Assembly: GCA_044326545.1 (NCBI GenBank)
Contig: JBIRBM010000006.1
Span: 1-64,000 of the forward strand
DNA length: 64,000 nt
DNA from: JANWJE01 sp044326545
GTDB lineage: Bacteria > Chlamydiota > Chlamydiia > Chlamydiales > Parachlamydiaceae
Reading direction: 5' to 3'
Shown: piece by piece, positions 51,786-61,180 of the stretch
How positions within the stretch are numbered: position 1 is the first letter of the stretch
Layout: each line of letters begins with the position of its first letter
Notes under the pieces: model-generated
Seen by the model: only the letters and a program-made list of their open reading frames with translations
Databases searched by the model: none
What the model was told of the DNA's origin: nothing
Program-made: the position numbers and the translations under genes

Positions 51786-52639
51786 GGCATACCTTCCCAT
51801 TTTGCATATGTTCCACTTGGAACTTCAAAGACGCTTCCTCCACCTGAAAGCGTCATCTCCCCAACAGAGATGTTCCCTCGAAATCCCTCCATTGCCTGCT
51901 CAGTTAAATGCTTCATGACAAGGGGAGAAAAACCTGGAGTATGGCAGGAAAAGAGCATAAATAAAGGATGGTCGCTCAGCAGCGAGCGGCAATCATGCAA
52001 AAGAGAGACGATTGTCTCTTCAATTTTAAAGATCTCTCCTTTAGTTCCTCGACCAAAACTTGGAGGGTCAAGAATAATGCCTTCATACCGCGATCCTCGC
52101 TTTTGCTCGCGAAATAGAAATTTTTTTACATCTTCAATGATCCAACGAATGGGTGCGTCATGTAAATGATTTAAATCGGCATTCTCCCGCCCCCACGTGA
52201 CCATTCCTTTAGAGGCATCTAAATGACAAACGGTAGCCCCTCCTTTAGCGGCAGCTAAAGTCGATCCCCCCGAATAGGCAAATAGATTTAAAATGCGCGG
52301 TTTAAAAGAAGCAGTCGCATGAGACTTAATCGTTGATTGAATCCATTCCCAAAAAGGTTTTTGCTCAGGAAAAATTCCTAAATGACCAAAATCGGTAGGT
52401 GAAATTTTAAAACGAATGCCTGCCACTTCAATTTGCCATTGGCTTGGTAAAGGGCGTCGACTTGTCCATTTATTTTCGTTGTCTCGAGAAAAAATAGCAT
52501 CTGCCTTGTTCCACTCAGCGATGGACAGCTGAGGGGCCCAAACTGCTTGGGAGCACGGACGCGATAAAAGGTAGGAGCCGAAACGCTCTAATTTACGACC
52601 ATTTCCGCTGTCGATAAGAGCATATTGATTGTCTAACAT
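51782..52639 (-). CDS. Class I SAM methyltransferase (RlmI/RlmK-like)
   Basis: About 285 residues from the ATG at 52639. The Rossmann motif RILNLFAYSGGSTLAAAKGGATVCHLDASKGMVTWGRENADLN and catalytic-type LDPPSFGRGTKGE resemble RlmI/RlmK m5C/m7G rRNA methyltransferases. The N-terminal ~75 residues are a divergent, non-PUA domain. The last 30 bases of the frame include SGGGSVFEVPSGTYAKW. First gene of the operon with trmH-like and rluA-like genes. Target RNA unknown. Confidence 0.85.
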   Translation of the reverse strand: MLDNQYALIDSGNGRKLERFGSYLLSRPCSQAVWAPQLSIAEWNKADAIFSRDNENKWTSRRPLPSQWQIEVAGIRFKISPTDFGHLGIFPEQKPFWEWIQSTIKSHATASFKPRILNLFAYSGGSTLAAAKGGATVCHLDASKGMVTWGRENADLNHLHDAPIRWIIEDVKKFLFREQKRGSRYEGIILDPPSFGRGTKGEIFKIEETIVSLLHDCRSLLSDHPLFMLFSCHTPGFSPLVMKHLTEQAMEGFRGNISVGEMTLSGGGSVFEVPSGTYAKWEGMP

Positions 52640-52807
52640 AAAAACTCTCTTTAAAAAAAGAGAGTGTAGCATAAACGAGAAAGAAAGAAAAGGATCCTGA
52701 GCATAAAATTGACTTACGTTACGAGAATCCGTCTTCATGTTTTTTGGCATACCGCTTGCATCTATGAACCAGTCTTTAACCGATGAATCGTATGCAAGGA
52801 GAGGTTT

Positions 52808-53839
52808 ATGAAGAAAAAAATGTTAACTTTACTGATTTTATTATTAGGGATTTTACTTGTAATGCTTTGGTTCCCAACTCATCGAGCTCTCCTTACAACA
52901 GGGGAAGTCAGAGCAGCCATTGATATTGGATCGGGTGCGACAAATCTAAAAATTGCGAAAGTCGATCCGGTCACAAATAAAATCATGATCCAATTATACG
53001 ATCAATCCATTCCGGTTCCCTATCAAAAACATCTAGAGCAATCATCTGATGAAACATTCGATTCTTACGTGATGGATCAAGGCATTCGGACGATTAAAGC
53101 ACTAAAAGAAATTGCAACGAGTTATCAGGCTAAAAAAGTTGTGGCTGTTGCAACGGCAGCGTTCCGACAAGCTAAAAATGGCGAGCAATTGGCAAAAGAA
53201 ATCGAAAAACAAACTGGGGTTCAGGTACGCATCATCAACCAAGACGAGGAGGGGATTCTAGCTTTTAGAGCGGCCCTCGCCGTAACGCCGATCAAGCCGG
53301 AGGAGGCAATGACTTGGGATATCGGAGGCGGAAGTATGCAGTTAACGACTCTGTCAAATGAAGGAACTTATCTCGTAGAAAAAGGAAAAACAGCCTCAAT
53401 TCCGTTCAAAAATGCAGTGATTGAGCAAATTGAGCATCAAGACATTAAAATGATCCAAACGCCGAACCCAATGTCTGTGGAAGAGATACAAGCTTCGTTA
53501 AAATATGCCGCTCAACTCTCGCAAGAGACAAACCCCTTTATTAAAGATAAAATCAAAGAGTCCCAAACGCACATCCTGGCAGTGGGGAGCTTATTTAATT
53601 ACGGGATTCGCCCGATGGTGAACGATCAGATCGTGAAACATGATGCATTAGAAGAGGCTCTGATGAAAAGAGCTGGAAAAACAGATGCGGAACTTCCCGG
53701 AGGCTCCCTCGCAGAAGTCTCTGTTACAAATCCGCTTCTTGTTTTAGGTTATATGAAAGGACTTGATATCAAAGAAGTTAAAGTCATCAGCGTGAATAAT
53801 GCTGATGGAGCTTTAACATACCCTGCCTATTGGGAATAG
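52808..53839 (+). CDS. Ppx/GppA-like phosphatase with N-terminal membrane anchor
   Basis: 343 residues. The N-terminus has a hydrophobic segment (LTLLILLLGILLVMLWF) that should anchor or export the protein. The body is an actin-like ATPase fold of the Ppx/GppA family: AAIDIGSGATNLKIAKV, VVAVATAAFRQAKN, INQDEEGILAFRAA and TWDIGGGSMQLT. Family enzymes hydrolyse polyphosphate and pppGpp, both cytosolic, so an extracytoplasmic version is unusual and its substrate unclear. Its 3' end overlaps that of the convergent gene by 13 bases. Confidence 0.8.
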   Translation: MKKKMLTLLILLLGILLVMLWFPTHRALLTTGEVRAAIDIGSGATNLKIAKVDPVTNKIMIQLYDQSIPVPYQKHLEQSSDETFDSYVMDQGIRTIKALKEIATSYQAKKVVAVATAAFRQAKNGEQLAKEIEKQTGVQVRIINQDEEGILAFRAALAVTPIKPEEAMTWDIGGGSMQLTTLSNEGTYLVEKGKTASIPFKNAVIEQIEHQDIKMIQTPNPMSVEEIQASLKYAAQLSQETNPFIKDKIKESQTHILAVGSLFNYGIRPMVNDQIVKHDALEEALMKRAGKTDAELPGGSLAEVSVTNPLLVLGYMKGLDIKEVKVISVNNADGALTYPAYWE

Positions 53840-54528
53840 GCAACGCGCAATCCCTTCGCCTGCAGTTGAGGATAAGTATTAATCCACTGCAGGCATTGTT
53901 TTCCCAGTCGAATGGGGACGTTGATTTTTTTTCCGTCGACTTCAAAGGGGGTGGGAATGGTGTGCCCTCGACTCCATTGCTGAATCTTCTTAAATAAAGC
54001 AGTGTTGGGAAACCGATCCTCTTCTTTTAGTGTCACAATCTGAAAATTCTCGTCTTGATAAAGATGGGGATACGAAAATTGAATTCCCCATAAAATACTA
54101 TTAGACCCCAACACCATCGAGCGAAAAGTTCCATCAGCATAAGAATAATCAAATCGATGAGCCTGTAATTGAACGACGGGTCTCATCACCTTCACTAAAC
54201 ATGTCTTTTCATTGATTTTGACACGATATAAAGGGTCGCAAGAAGCTGTCCATACAGAAGAAAAATAGGGTTTTATAAGAGGGTTTTTAGGGTCAATCCC
54301 TTGTTTAAGCTCCGCAATATAGCTGCGATAAACCTCTAAGAAACTTTCATGTTCGATTATTTCTTTCCCAATTGGGACAACACCACTTGTTTGAACCATC
54401 CAAAAAGAGCCTAGACAAGTCAATAGCTCGCCCATTTCATTTTCATTAATTAAGAGTGGAATCTGCTGCCATTTAGAAGCTTGTAAAAGGATTCCAATAG
54501 ATGGTCGAAAAGGGATTAAAAAATTCAT
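53827..54528 (-). CDS. Hypothetical protein of the lspA operon
   Basis: 233 residues with no recognised domain, signal or membrane segment. It has beta-type segments such as RSMVLGSNSILWGIQFSYPHLYQDE and a basic-hydrophobic C-terminal part (INVPIRLGKQCLQWINTYPQL). Its start overlaps the lspA stop by 4 bases, so the two are coupled. In Chlamydia a hypothetical protein also follows lspA; homology to that gene is not checked. Confidence 0.65.
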   Translation of the reverse strand: MNFLIPFRPSIGILLQASKWQQIPLLINENEMGELLTCLGSFWMVQTSGVVPIGKEIIEHESFLEVYRSYIAELKQGIDPKNPLIKPYFSSVWTASCDPLYRVKINEKTCLVKVMRPVVQLQAHRFDYSYADGTFRSMVLGSNSILWGIQFSYPHLYQDENFQIVTLKEEDRFPNTALFKKIQQWSRGHTIPTPFEVDGKKINVPIRLGKQCLQWINTYPQLQAKGLRVAYSQ

Positions 54529-55082
54529 GATCCTTCTTTAGGCAGATTGTCGGCTGAATTTTCAGTAAAAGAGAGAAAAAAAAGAGAAAAAATTCCAATC
54601 GATATTGCACTGTCCGCTAAATTAAAAACGGGAAAATCATAACCCCAGAAAACAAAATGGAACATATCAATCACGTGGCCGTAAAGAAAAAAATCAACCA
54701 CATTTCCGAATGCTCCGGCAATAATTAAAATGAAAGGAAGGCGCCAAGAGGGGTGATGATTAAAATAGACTAAGTAAAGAAGGAGAACACAAATCAACCC
54801 AATCCTTAATAGAATAAGAGGAAATTGATAATTGGCTAGTATTCCCCAGGCAGCCCCAGTATTCGTCATGTGATTAATCGAAAATTCAATTCCTGCAAAA
54901 TGTTTGAAAATGCCAATTCCATCATAAGGATACGAGTAAGAGAAGGGATCAATCACGGGCAAATAAAGGTAAACAAGCCCTTTGGTCAACTGATCCAATA
55001 TCAAGACAAAAAGTCCGATCAGAATGAATGAAGAAGACAGTTTTCCATCATCTTCTTTGCTTGGCCTATTTGTCTCATTCAT
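54525..55082 (-). CDS. lspA: Lipoprotein signal peptidase
   Basis: 185 residues with about four transmembrane helices. The two catalytic Asp are in GNVVDFFLYGHVIDMFHF and FNLADSAISIGI, and the N-terminal QLTKGLVY motif is present. LspA cleaves the signal of prolipoproteins at the inner membrane. Order nrdR, DksA-like, lspA, hypothetical is chlamydia-like. Confidence 0.96.
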   Translation of the reverse strand: MNETNRPSKEDDGKLSSSFILIGLFVLILDQLTKGLVYLYLPVIDPFSYSYPYDGIGIFKHFAGIEFSINHMTNTGAAWGILANYQFPLILLRIGLICVLLLYLVYFNHHPSWRLPFILIIAGAFGNVVDFFLYGHVIDMFHFVFWGYDFPVFNLADSAISIGIFSLFFLSFTENSADNLPKEGS

Positions 55083-55097
55083 GTCATCCTTAAACGT

Positions 55098-55463
55098 CTA
55101 CAAAAGACCTTTTTCAAATTTATCCTGGGCTTTGACTGTCATGATTGCATAAGGAATCGCCTCTAAACGAGCTAAAGGAATGTCTTCTCCGGTGATATCG
55201 CATATACCGTAGGTATTATCATCCATTTTTTCTAATGCTCGCTCAATCTGCCTTAAGATCTCATATTCTTTACTCGTCACTTCAAGGCTGATGGTTCGAT
55301 CAAAATCATCGGTTCCTTGATCGGCTTGATGTTGCGAATAGCCTGTTGCTTCATCAGGTGTTTTCACTTCAGCAGTCGATCCTTTCAATGAATGAGTGAT
55401 TTGTCCTTTTAAATCTTCGAGCCGTTTTCTAAATTTTGCCACTTCTGTTTTTTTAAGTCCCAT
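55098..55463 (-). CDS. dksA: DksA/TraR-family regulator lacking the zinc cysteines
   Basis: About 121 residues from the ATG at 55463, preceded by GAGG; the frame goes on to 55550 but its N-terminal 29 residues overlap nrdR. The coiled-coil (KFRKRLEDLKGQITHSLKG, LEVTSKEYEILRQIERALEKM) and the globular part NTYGICDITGEDIPLARLEAIPYA match DksA, but of the four zinc-binding cysteines only one remains, and it is followed by TVKAQDKFEK. DksA binds RNA polymerase with ppGpp to control transcription initiation. Without zinc the fold must rely on other contacts. Gene symbol is a family label. Confidence 0.85.
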   Translation of the reverse strand: MGLKKTEVAKFRKRLEDLKGQITHSLKGSTAEVKTPDEATGYSQHQADQGTDDFDRTISLEVTSKEYEILRQIERALEKMDDNTYGICDITGEDIPLARLEAIPYAIMTVKAQDKFEKGLL

Positions 55464-55543
55464 TCTAAACCTCTTATTGCTTAATTGTTGTTGAAGAAGC
55501 TGATGGCGCTCCCGGTGCATAAGGTCTTTAAAATCATTTAAAT

Positions 55544-56011
55544 TCAACACATTGTTGTATCGTCTTTACTTTGAATCGTTTTAATCGCCTCTTCTAATTC
55601 CCTTAAATCTTTAAATCTTCTATAGACACAAGCAAAACGAATATAAGCAATGGGATCTAATATTTGCAAATGTCCCATCACCATTTCCCCAAGACGAGTG
55701 GTGCTAATTTCTTGAATTTGTCCATTCATCAACTCGTGGGTAATCTGAGAAGCCAGCACAATCACTTGATCGTAGCTAATCTTCGTGTGGCGGCAAGCAG
55801 CCTCAATCCCATTGACTAATTTTTGCTGCTGAAAATCTTCATACGTCCCATTTCGTTTTTTAACTTGTACCACCAACTCAACAGTCTCAAAAGTGGTAAA
55901 CCGTCGGGAACAATCCAAGCACTCTCGTCGTCTTTTAATTGCATTCATCTCAGCGGCATCTCGAGAGTCTGTCACTTTAAGCCCCTCGTGTCGACAGAAT
56001 GGGCATCTCAT
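55544..56011 (-). CDS. nrdR: Transcriptional repressor NrdR
   Basis: About 155 residues from ATG 56011, which has AGGAGG nine bases upstream; TTG 56020 is rejected. N-terminal zinc ribbon (MRCPFCRHEG, ECLDCSRRFTTFE) and an ATP-cone (VQVKKRNGTYEDFQQQKLVNGIEAACRHT, MVMGHLQILDPIAYIRFACVYRRF). NrdR represses ribonucleotide reductase genes according to dATP/ATP. nrd genes are not in this window. Confidence 0.95.
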   Translation of the reverse strand: MRCPFCRHEGLKVTDSRDAAEMNAIKRRRECLDCSRRFTTFETVELVVQVKKRNGTYEDFQQQKLVNGIEAACRHTKISYDQVIVLASQITHELMNGQIQEISTTRLGEMVMGHLQILDPIAYIRFACVYRRFKDLRELEEAIKTIQSKDDTTMC

Positions 56012-56020
56012 TGATAGCAA

Positions 56021-56331
56021 CCTCCTGCAAATTAACAGGCTCTAAACTTTAATATCGTAACATACAGACTTTCAAAACAATACGATTTTAGAATGCTTGT
56101 TTTGAATAAGAAGTTGTTGAACATATAAAGAATTGATTTAAGAGTCTAGAAAAATCTAAAAAATCTTCTTGAGCGGGTTTAAAAAATTTTGGTAAGATTT
56201 TAGCCGATAGCCGATAAATCTTCAGTTTTTTCAACTCAACCAAAATGATGCAAGAACTCTATGCCTATAAACGGTCTAATCAGCTATACTTGAATTTTGC
56301 ATATCTCAAAAATATCATGTTTTAGGAACCC
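56021..56331. other. Divergent intergenic region, no gene
   Basis: AT-rich promoter region between nrdR (minus) and the DEAD-box gene (plus). No palindromic repeat of families A-D is obvious. A short AGCCGATAGCCGATAA direct repeat lies near 56201-56216. NrdR boxes were not recognised. Confidence 0.4.
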
Positions 56332-57660
56332 ATGTCATTTAAAAATTTTGATCTTCAGAAAGAAATCCTTCAAGCCATTGATGAAAAAGGTTATACAGAG
56401 GCGACGCCGATCCAACGACAAGCGATTCCTCTTATTTTAAAAGGAGGCGATGTTTTAGCGGGCGCACAAACAGGCACTGGAAAAACGGCAAGTTTTACAT
56501 TACCTCTTTTGCAACTTTTAACTCGCAATCCAAACAATCATAAGACACGTCTCATACGTGCTTTGATATTAACCCCAACAAGAGAGCTTGCCGCACAAGT
56601 TGCCGACAGCGTTAAAACATATGGCAAATATTTGCCTTTAAAGTCTCAAGTCATTTTTGGTGGAGTCAATATCAATGCGCAGATTAAAAAATTGCAAGCC
56701 GGAGCCGATATCTTGATTGCAACACCTGGCCGACTGTTAGACTTGGTATCGCAAAAAATGATCGATCTTTCACATATCGAAATTCTTGTCCTTGATGAAG
56801 CGGATCGAATGCTGGATATGGGATTTATCCATGATATACGCAAGTTGTTAACTCTTATCCCCAAAAACAGGCAGAATTTGATGTTCTCCGCAACATTTTC
56901 AAATGAAATTAAAAAATTAGCCTACACTTTTCTTAAATCTCCTGAAACAGTTCAAGTCGTATCAAAAACAACTCCGGAGGAATTAATATCTCAAGTGGTT
57001 TATCCCGTTGATGATAAGCGTAAGTGTGAGCTGCTCTCTTTTTTAATTTCTTCGCAAAAATGGAAGCAAGTTCTCGTGTTTGCGCGTACTAAGCATGGAG
57101 CGAATCGACTTGCCAAGAAATTAACGGCTGATGGAATTGAATCGGATGCAATTCATGGAAATAAAAGCCAATCCGCCCGGACAAGGGCTCTTGATGAGTT
57201 TAAAAAAGGGACATTACGAGTGCTTGTTGCAACGGATATTGCAGCGCGTGGTTTAGATATAGATCAGCTCCCTCATGTGGTCAATTTTGAGCTTCCAAAT
57301 GTTCCCGAAGATTATGTTCACCGTATTGGTCGAACCGGGAGAGCAGGAAATGAAGGATGTGCATGCTCTTTGGTTTGCGTGGATGAGCACAAGTTGCTTG
57401 CAGACATTGAACATTTGATCAAACGCAAGATCCCCAAAATTTTTGAACCAGGATATGAGCCTGATCTATCTATTTCTCCTAAACCGATTCAAAATGGAAG
57501 AGCGCAAATTCCACGAGGCAAGCAGATAAAACCGGCACAGGGAGGACCGCAAAACAAGAGCTCTGCAAGAAAAGAAATGGGGCATCCCAAGCGCAGTAGT
57601 TCGGGCAGCTCATCTGCAGGAGCTAGCAAACCTTTTAAAAATTCTCATCAACCTCACTGA
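56332..57660 (+). CDS. DEAD-box RNA helicase (RhlE-like)
   Basis: 442 residues. Motifs: Q-motif (FDLQKEILQAIDEKGYTEATPIQRQAIP), Walker A AGAQTGTGKT, TPTRELAAQV, DEAD, SAT, ATDIAARGLDI and HRIGRTGRAGNEG. The basic, Gly/Ser-rich C-terminal tail (RGKQIKPAQGGPQNKSSARKEMGHPKRSSSGSSSAG) resembles RhlE and aids RNA binding. It remodels RNA or ribosome-assembly intermediates. A hairpin (57695-57752) lies 3' of the gene. Confidence 0.93.
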   Translation: MSFKNFDLQKEILQAIDEKGYTEATPIQRQAIPLILKGGDVLAGAQTGTGKTASFTLPLLQLLTRNPNNHKTRLIRALILTPTRELAAQVADSVKTYGKYLPLKSQVIFGGVNINAQIKKLQAGADILIATPGRLLDLVSQKMIDLSHIEILVLDEADRMLDMGFIHDIRKLLTLIPKNRQNLMFSATFSNEIKKLAYTFLKSPETVQVVSKTTPEELISQVVYPVDDKRKCELLSFLISSQKWKQVLVFARTKHGANRLAKKLTADGIESDAIHGNKSQSARTRALDEFKKGTLRVLVATDIAARGLDIDQLPHVVNFELPNVPEDYVHRIGRTGRAGNEGCACSLVCVDEHKLLADIEHLIKRKIPKIFEPGYEPDLSISPKPIQNGRAQIPRGKQIKPAQGGPQNKSSARKEMGHPKRSSSGSSSAGASKPFKNSHQPH

Positions 57661-57694
57661 TCACTTGTCTTAGACTTTCCAGATGCACTGTTAA

Positions 57695-57752
57695 GAAGCT
57701 GTTCTAACATTAAAGTGTTTGCTTTAAGATGACGTTTTAGGACAGCTTCTCA
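57695..57752 (+). terminator. Hairpin after the DEAD-box gene
   Basis: AGAAGCTGTTCTAACATT and GACGTTTTAGGACAGCTTCT pair with a few mismatches. It resembles the hairpin at 3040-3096 and probably terminates the helicase transcript. Confidence 0.6.
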
Positions 57753-57767
57753 CTCACCTTGCACAAC

Positions 57768-58982
57768 TTAAGTCTCTCCCATGTCTGGAATGGGTGGAAT
57801 CGATTGCATCACTTGCTCCAATACTAAGAATTCATCCAAGAGATTATTGATTTGCTCCACAAGATAGGGAGAGTCTTTATATTGACTTATTTTGTCTGAC
57901 AACAATTGAGTTTTGAGGTCGATCAAAGGCTGGACTAAGACTTTAATGCTTGTCTCTTTTTTTTTCTTAAATGTTCCCCTTGCAATCGCTGCTAGGCCAT
58001 TAATAATGGATTGAAAAGGATCCTGCAATTCTGCATATGTCGTGTTAACATCGTTTAAAATGGCTTTTGCAACTTCCAATAGTGTGCTTGTGGTTAAAAC
58101 GGTCACTTCTTCAAAGTGGTGTTGCTGAGCTTTTAGACCGAATTTTGTAAGAAAATGAACAGGAAAGCTCACCATCGAAAGATCAAATCGTGAGGAATTG
58201 AGAATGATTTTTCCAAGCGAGATAATCATTTGTCTGCAAACCGTCTCTTGTCTATCTCGAAGAGCTTTGTCATTGATCATTTCAAGGCGTTGCATCAGAT
58301 AAAAGACGATGTAGTTTGAGGCGTCTCCTCCTCCAAATTCTTCTTGTTTAGCGATAGTTGGAGTTGGATGGCTAATGCTTTTGATTGAATCAAAATAGAC
58401 TTTTAAAAGAGGAGGGAATGTTTGTAGTGTCTGTGTGCTTAAAGCTAATTTGCTCGTCTCTACAGAGCGAATGCTAATTTCAGCCAAGCTGTTTAGATCA
58501 TTAAGAAACGCCGCTTGTTTATCATTTTGAATCGCATGTTCGGCTTGTTTTGAAATATACCGAACAACAAACGACGGGGTTAAAAAATCCACGTATCTTT
58601 TCCAATTCCCCATTAAAATATCTAATCCCAATCCCAAGAGGACGATCCAAATCAGAAAAAATAAGTGCTGATGAGAGGGGGTCATCTGTAAGAGGATAGG
58701 AGCGCAAAGAGGGGAAATCAAAAAAAATAAAAACAGATAAAAGCGTCCTAAGCGTAAAGGAATATCTCGTCTGATGATCTCCATGACATTAGGAATCAGC
58801 TGTTGTTCTAAATATTGCAGAGGGATCAAGACTGTGATGTTGAGGATTAAGGCAGCGAAAAACAGAGCTGTTCCTGCAACTAATCCCAAGACAGTCAGTT
58901 GATAAGGCTCAAAATTAAGCCGAATCGTATCGAAAAAGAGCATCAAAAAAGAGGTGGCAATAGCGAAAAGAGTGATAAACAT
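57768..58982 (-). CDS. Predicted multi-pass membrane protein of unknown function
   Basis: About 404 residues from the ATG at 58982; a GTG at 59006 lies inside a family A repeat and is less likely. Four hydrophobic helices in the first 140 residues (MFITLFAIATSFLMLFF, VLGLVAGTALFFAALILNI, YLFLFFLISPLCAPILL, LIWIVLLGLGLDIL) are followed by a helical cytosolic domain (LNSLAEISIRSVETSKLAL, DVNTTYAELQDPFQSIINGLAAIARG). It resembles predicted DUF2254-type membrane proteins in outline only. Function unknown. Confidence 0.55.
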   Translation of the reverse strand: MFITLFAIATSFLMLFFDTIRLNFEPYQLTVLGLVAGTALFFAALILNITVLIPLQYLEQQLIPNVMEIIRRDIPLRLGRFYLFLFFLISPLCAPILLQMTPSHQHLFFLIWIVLLGLGLDILMGNWKRYVDFLTPSFVVRYISKQAEHAIQNDKQAAFLNDLNSLAEISIRSVETSKLALSTQTLQTFPPLLKVYFDSIKSISHPTPTIAKQEEFGGGDASNYIVFYLMQRLEMINDKALRDRQETVCRQMIISLGKIILNSSRFDLSMVSFPVHFLTKFGLKAQQHHFEEVTVLTTSTLLEVAKAILNDVNTTYAELQDPFQSIINGLAAIARGTFKKKKETSIKVLVQPLIDLKTQLLSDKISQYKDSPYLVEQINNLLDEFLVLEQVMQSIPPIPDMGET

Positions 58983-59003
58983 GGCGTTCTCTTGTTGCTT
59001 AGA

Positions 59004-59135
59004 CACTCACCTTACGCATGTTCAGCCAAACCCTCTGGCTTGAATCAGTGTCTATTGACCCTTTTTGCAAGCTTTCAACCGCGAGAGCTTTAGCTTCAGT
59101 GCTAATCGCACTGCTGGTCGTTATTAAGGTGAGTG
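59004..59135. repeat. Family A element between the membrane protein and the RING gene
   Basis: CACTCACCTTA at the left and TAAGGTGAGTG at the right are perfectly complementary 11-bp arms; the centre (GCAAGCTTTCAACCGCGAGAG) matches other family A centres (GCTTTCAACCGCGAGAGC at 9138-9155). Confidence 0.8.
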
Positions 59136-59170
59136 AGAAATTAAGCTGAGCTTATGCCACCAAAAATTAA

Positions 59171-61180
59171 TTAGCAATGAGGAACATTCACTTGAGTCCT
59201 AACAGAGCCATAAACAGCATCTAACACATTGAGACTATAATCAGTGAGAGTGGATGAACAAGAGGGGTCAAACATTTGAAAAGGATTTTTTATTAGGCGA
59301 ACTCTGTAGAAAAGCTCTCGTCGAATCTCGACCCCATTGGTGTATGAGACCTTCCAAAATTTACTCCAATCACTGCCATCAAAGAAAGAATTCGAGGCTT
59401 TGAATATGGATTGCACTGTTGATTTTAGGGGGTTGGAACCTTTGATAAGTGTATGGGTCGTTAGAGTTAATTTTTCAAAAGATGTTGTCTTTTTGTAGGG
59501 CCAACTTCCTCCTTTGGATACAAGGTGTCTCACCGGATAGTCCCATGTTTGGGTCAATTCGATCCAGTTAAGCTTAGAAATGCCAATGAAACTGACAAAT
59601 TGAGCGAAGATAGAGATGAGGTTCTGTTTCCATTGTGTTGAAAAAAAGCAGAGGGCAATCATAGAGACCATTCGATTCACATACAGAGCTTGCATCAATT
59701 GATGGGTAAGGGGAGACCTCTGGCTGATGTTAATTCTTTGTAAAATTTCGGGTGAAATGTCTAGCTGCAAGAGGACCTCTTTCAGAATGATCGCCGATTT
59801 TAGATAGGCATTGAATTGCAATAGAGTGAAATAGGTCGCTGTGCCAGAAGCAATAAACGCTGTGATTGCCAACGCTTTAAACCAAAGTGAATCGCCTAAT
59901 TTGTACGTCTTGTTGATTTTATCATATAAGTAATAGCTTGATATCGCATATCCGATAAAATCGATGATTAACATTGCCTCTTGAATGTTAAATATTTTTG
60001 CACCAAGTTCTCCATGTCTTTGAAAGCAGGTGAGTCCGGCTTGGGCAATATTATAAATGGCATAGAGGTTTTCAAATAGGCATTGTTTGTCCACCGGGGG
60101 CCGATTGATGATGACGTGGGCATTAAACATTCCATTCATTCTCTCTTTGACTTCAAATTCGCAAGTGTGCTGTTGAGGAGCTATCATGCAAAGGGGGCAT
60201 CTTGGTAATTTATCTGAAGCCATCGTGATGTGATAATTGAAGCTGGAATCAATGTAAGATCCATTGTGATAGCGGTCGATTTTGACCTTCTGAATCGATT
60301 TAAATTCAAAAAGATCGTCGCTTTTGTTGAGGACATAATCGAAGATGCAACGCTTATGAAAGATGTGATGGGTGCAAAACATGATTTTTTTTTCTGTGTC
60401 TTGTTCTAAACAGATTGCGCACTTCAGATCATTGTTTGACTCTATTTGTGGAATCATGAGGATGTGATAGCTTGATTTCAGTCTCTGTATGTCATGATCC
60501 GTCCCATACGGATTGATTTTTTCTGCAGAAAAAGTGGTCCGTTTTAACATTCTCTCTGCCCATAGAGAATAAATAGATCCAGCGACAGAAATTAGCGCAA
60601 GAGTGCGATTTTTTATAAAGAGCGATAAGGCTATATTTAAAATAAGCTTCGTCATGTGAAGGATGCGGGCGCATTTTTGTTGTCTGCTATGTGTTTGGGA
60701 AATCGCCACCTGTTTTAACGCATGTTGATTTCCTCCAATCCCCTTTTTTTTAATCGATTGAATTTTTTGAGGGGAAAGAGAAGGTGAGACGTGTTTTAAA
60801 TTGTAAATACTTAAACATAATGCTGTTCCGATCGTTAATGACAAAGAAATCAGCTTCAATGTCGATGAATGGCTGCTCCCATCAAGGAATTTAATTGAAA
60901 ATGTATCAGCCGCTTCGTCAATGAGTTTTTTTCCGGTAAAAAAAATGATGGCCAGATTCAAACTATTAAAAATCATTTGAATTTCACGGATACATTCAAT
61001 AGAAGTTTCTCGGATCCAACAAAATATTTTAGGCTCGTTTTCCATCCTGTTTCTTAGGGATGAGTAAAAAAACGTTTCGCTGATGGTAGACGCTTTTGCC
61101 GCATTTTCAATCGATAATAACGAAGTGAAAGAGTCGTACAATTCCGGAATGTGAAAGGAGGATATTTTGTTAAATGACAT
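59171..61180 (-). CDS. RING-finger (C3H2C3) multi-pass membrane protein, candidate E3 ligase
   Basis: About 669 residues from the ATG at 61180. A RING-H2-type motif is centred near residues 254-331: CAIC, CTHHIFHKRC and CPLC, in the order C-x2-C-x11-C-x-H-x3-H-x2-C-x49-C-x2-C, with an unusually long insertion before the last pair. Hydrophobic stretches before (FTGKKL..., LISLSLTIGTALCLSIYNL) and after (LIDFIGYAISSYYLY, FKALAITAFIASGTATYF) suggest several membrane passes. RING proteins bind ubiquitin E2 enzymes and act as E3 ligases, which bacteria lack natively. An effector inserted into a host membrane is a reasonable inference. Confidence 0.7.
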   Translation of the reverse strand: MSFNKISSFHIPELYDSFTSLLSIENAAKASTISETFFYSSLRNRMENEPKIFCWIRETSIECIREIQMIFNSLNLAIIFFTGKKLIDEAADTFSIKFLDGSSHSSTLKLISLSLTIGTALCLSIYNLKHVSPSLSPQKIQSIKKKGIGGNQHALKQVAISQTHSRQQKCARILHMTKLILNIALSLFIKNRTLALISVAGSIYSLWAERMLKRTTFSAEKINPYGTDHDIQRLKSSYHILMIPQIESNNDLKCAICLEQDTEKKIMFCTHHIFHKRCIFDYVLNKSDDLFEFKSIQKVKIDRYHNGSYIDSSFNYHITMASDKLPRCPLCMIAPQQHTCEFEVKERMNGMFNAHVIINRPPVDKQCLFENLYAIYNIAQAGLTCFQRHGELGAKIFNIQEAMLIIDFIGYAISSYYLYDKINKTYKLGDSLWFKALAITAFIASGTATYFTLLQFNAYLKSAIILKEVLLQLDISPEILQRINISQRSPLTHQLMQALYVNRMVSMIALCFFSTQWKQNLISIFAQFVSFIGISKLNWIELTQTWDYPVRHLVSKGGSWPYKKTTSFEKLTLTTHTLIKGSNPLKSTVQSIFKASNSFFDGSDWSKFWKVSYTNGVEIRRELFYRVRLIKNPFQMFDPSCSSTLTDYSLNVLDAVYGSVRTQVNVPHC

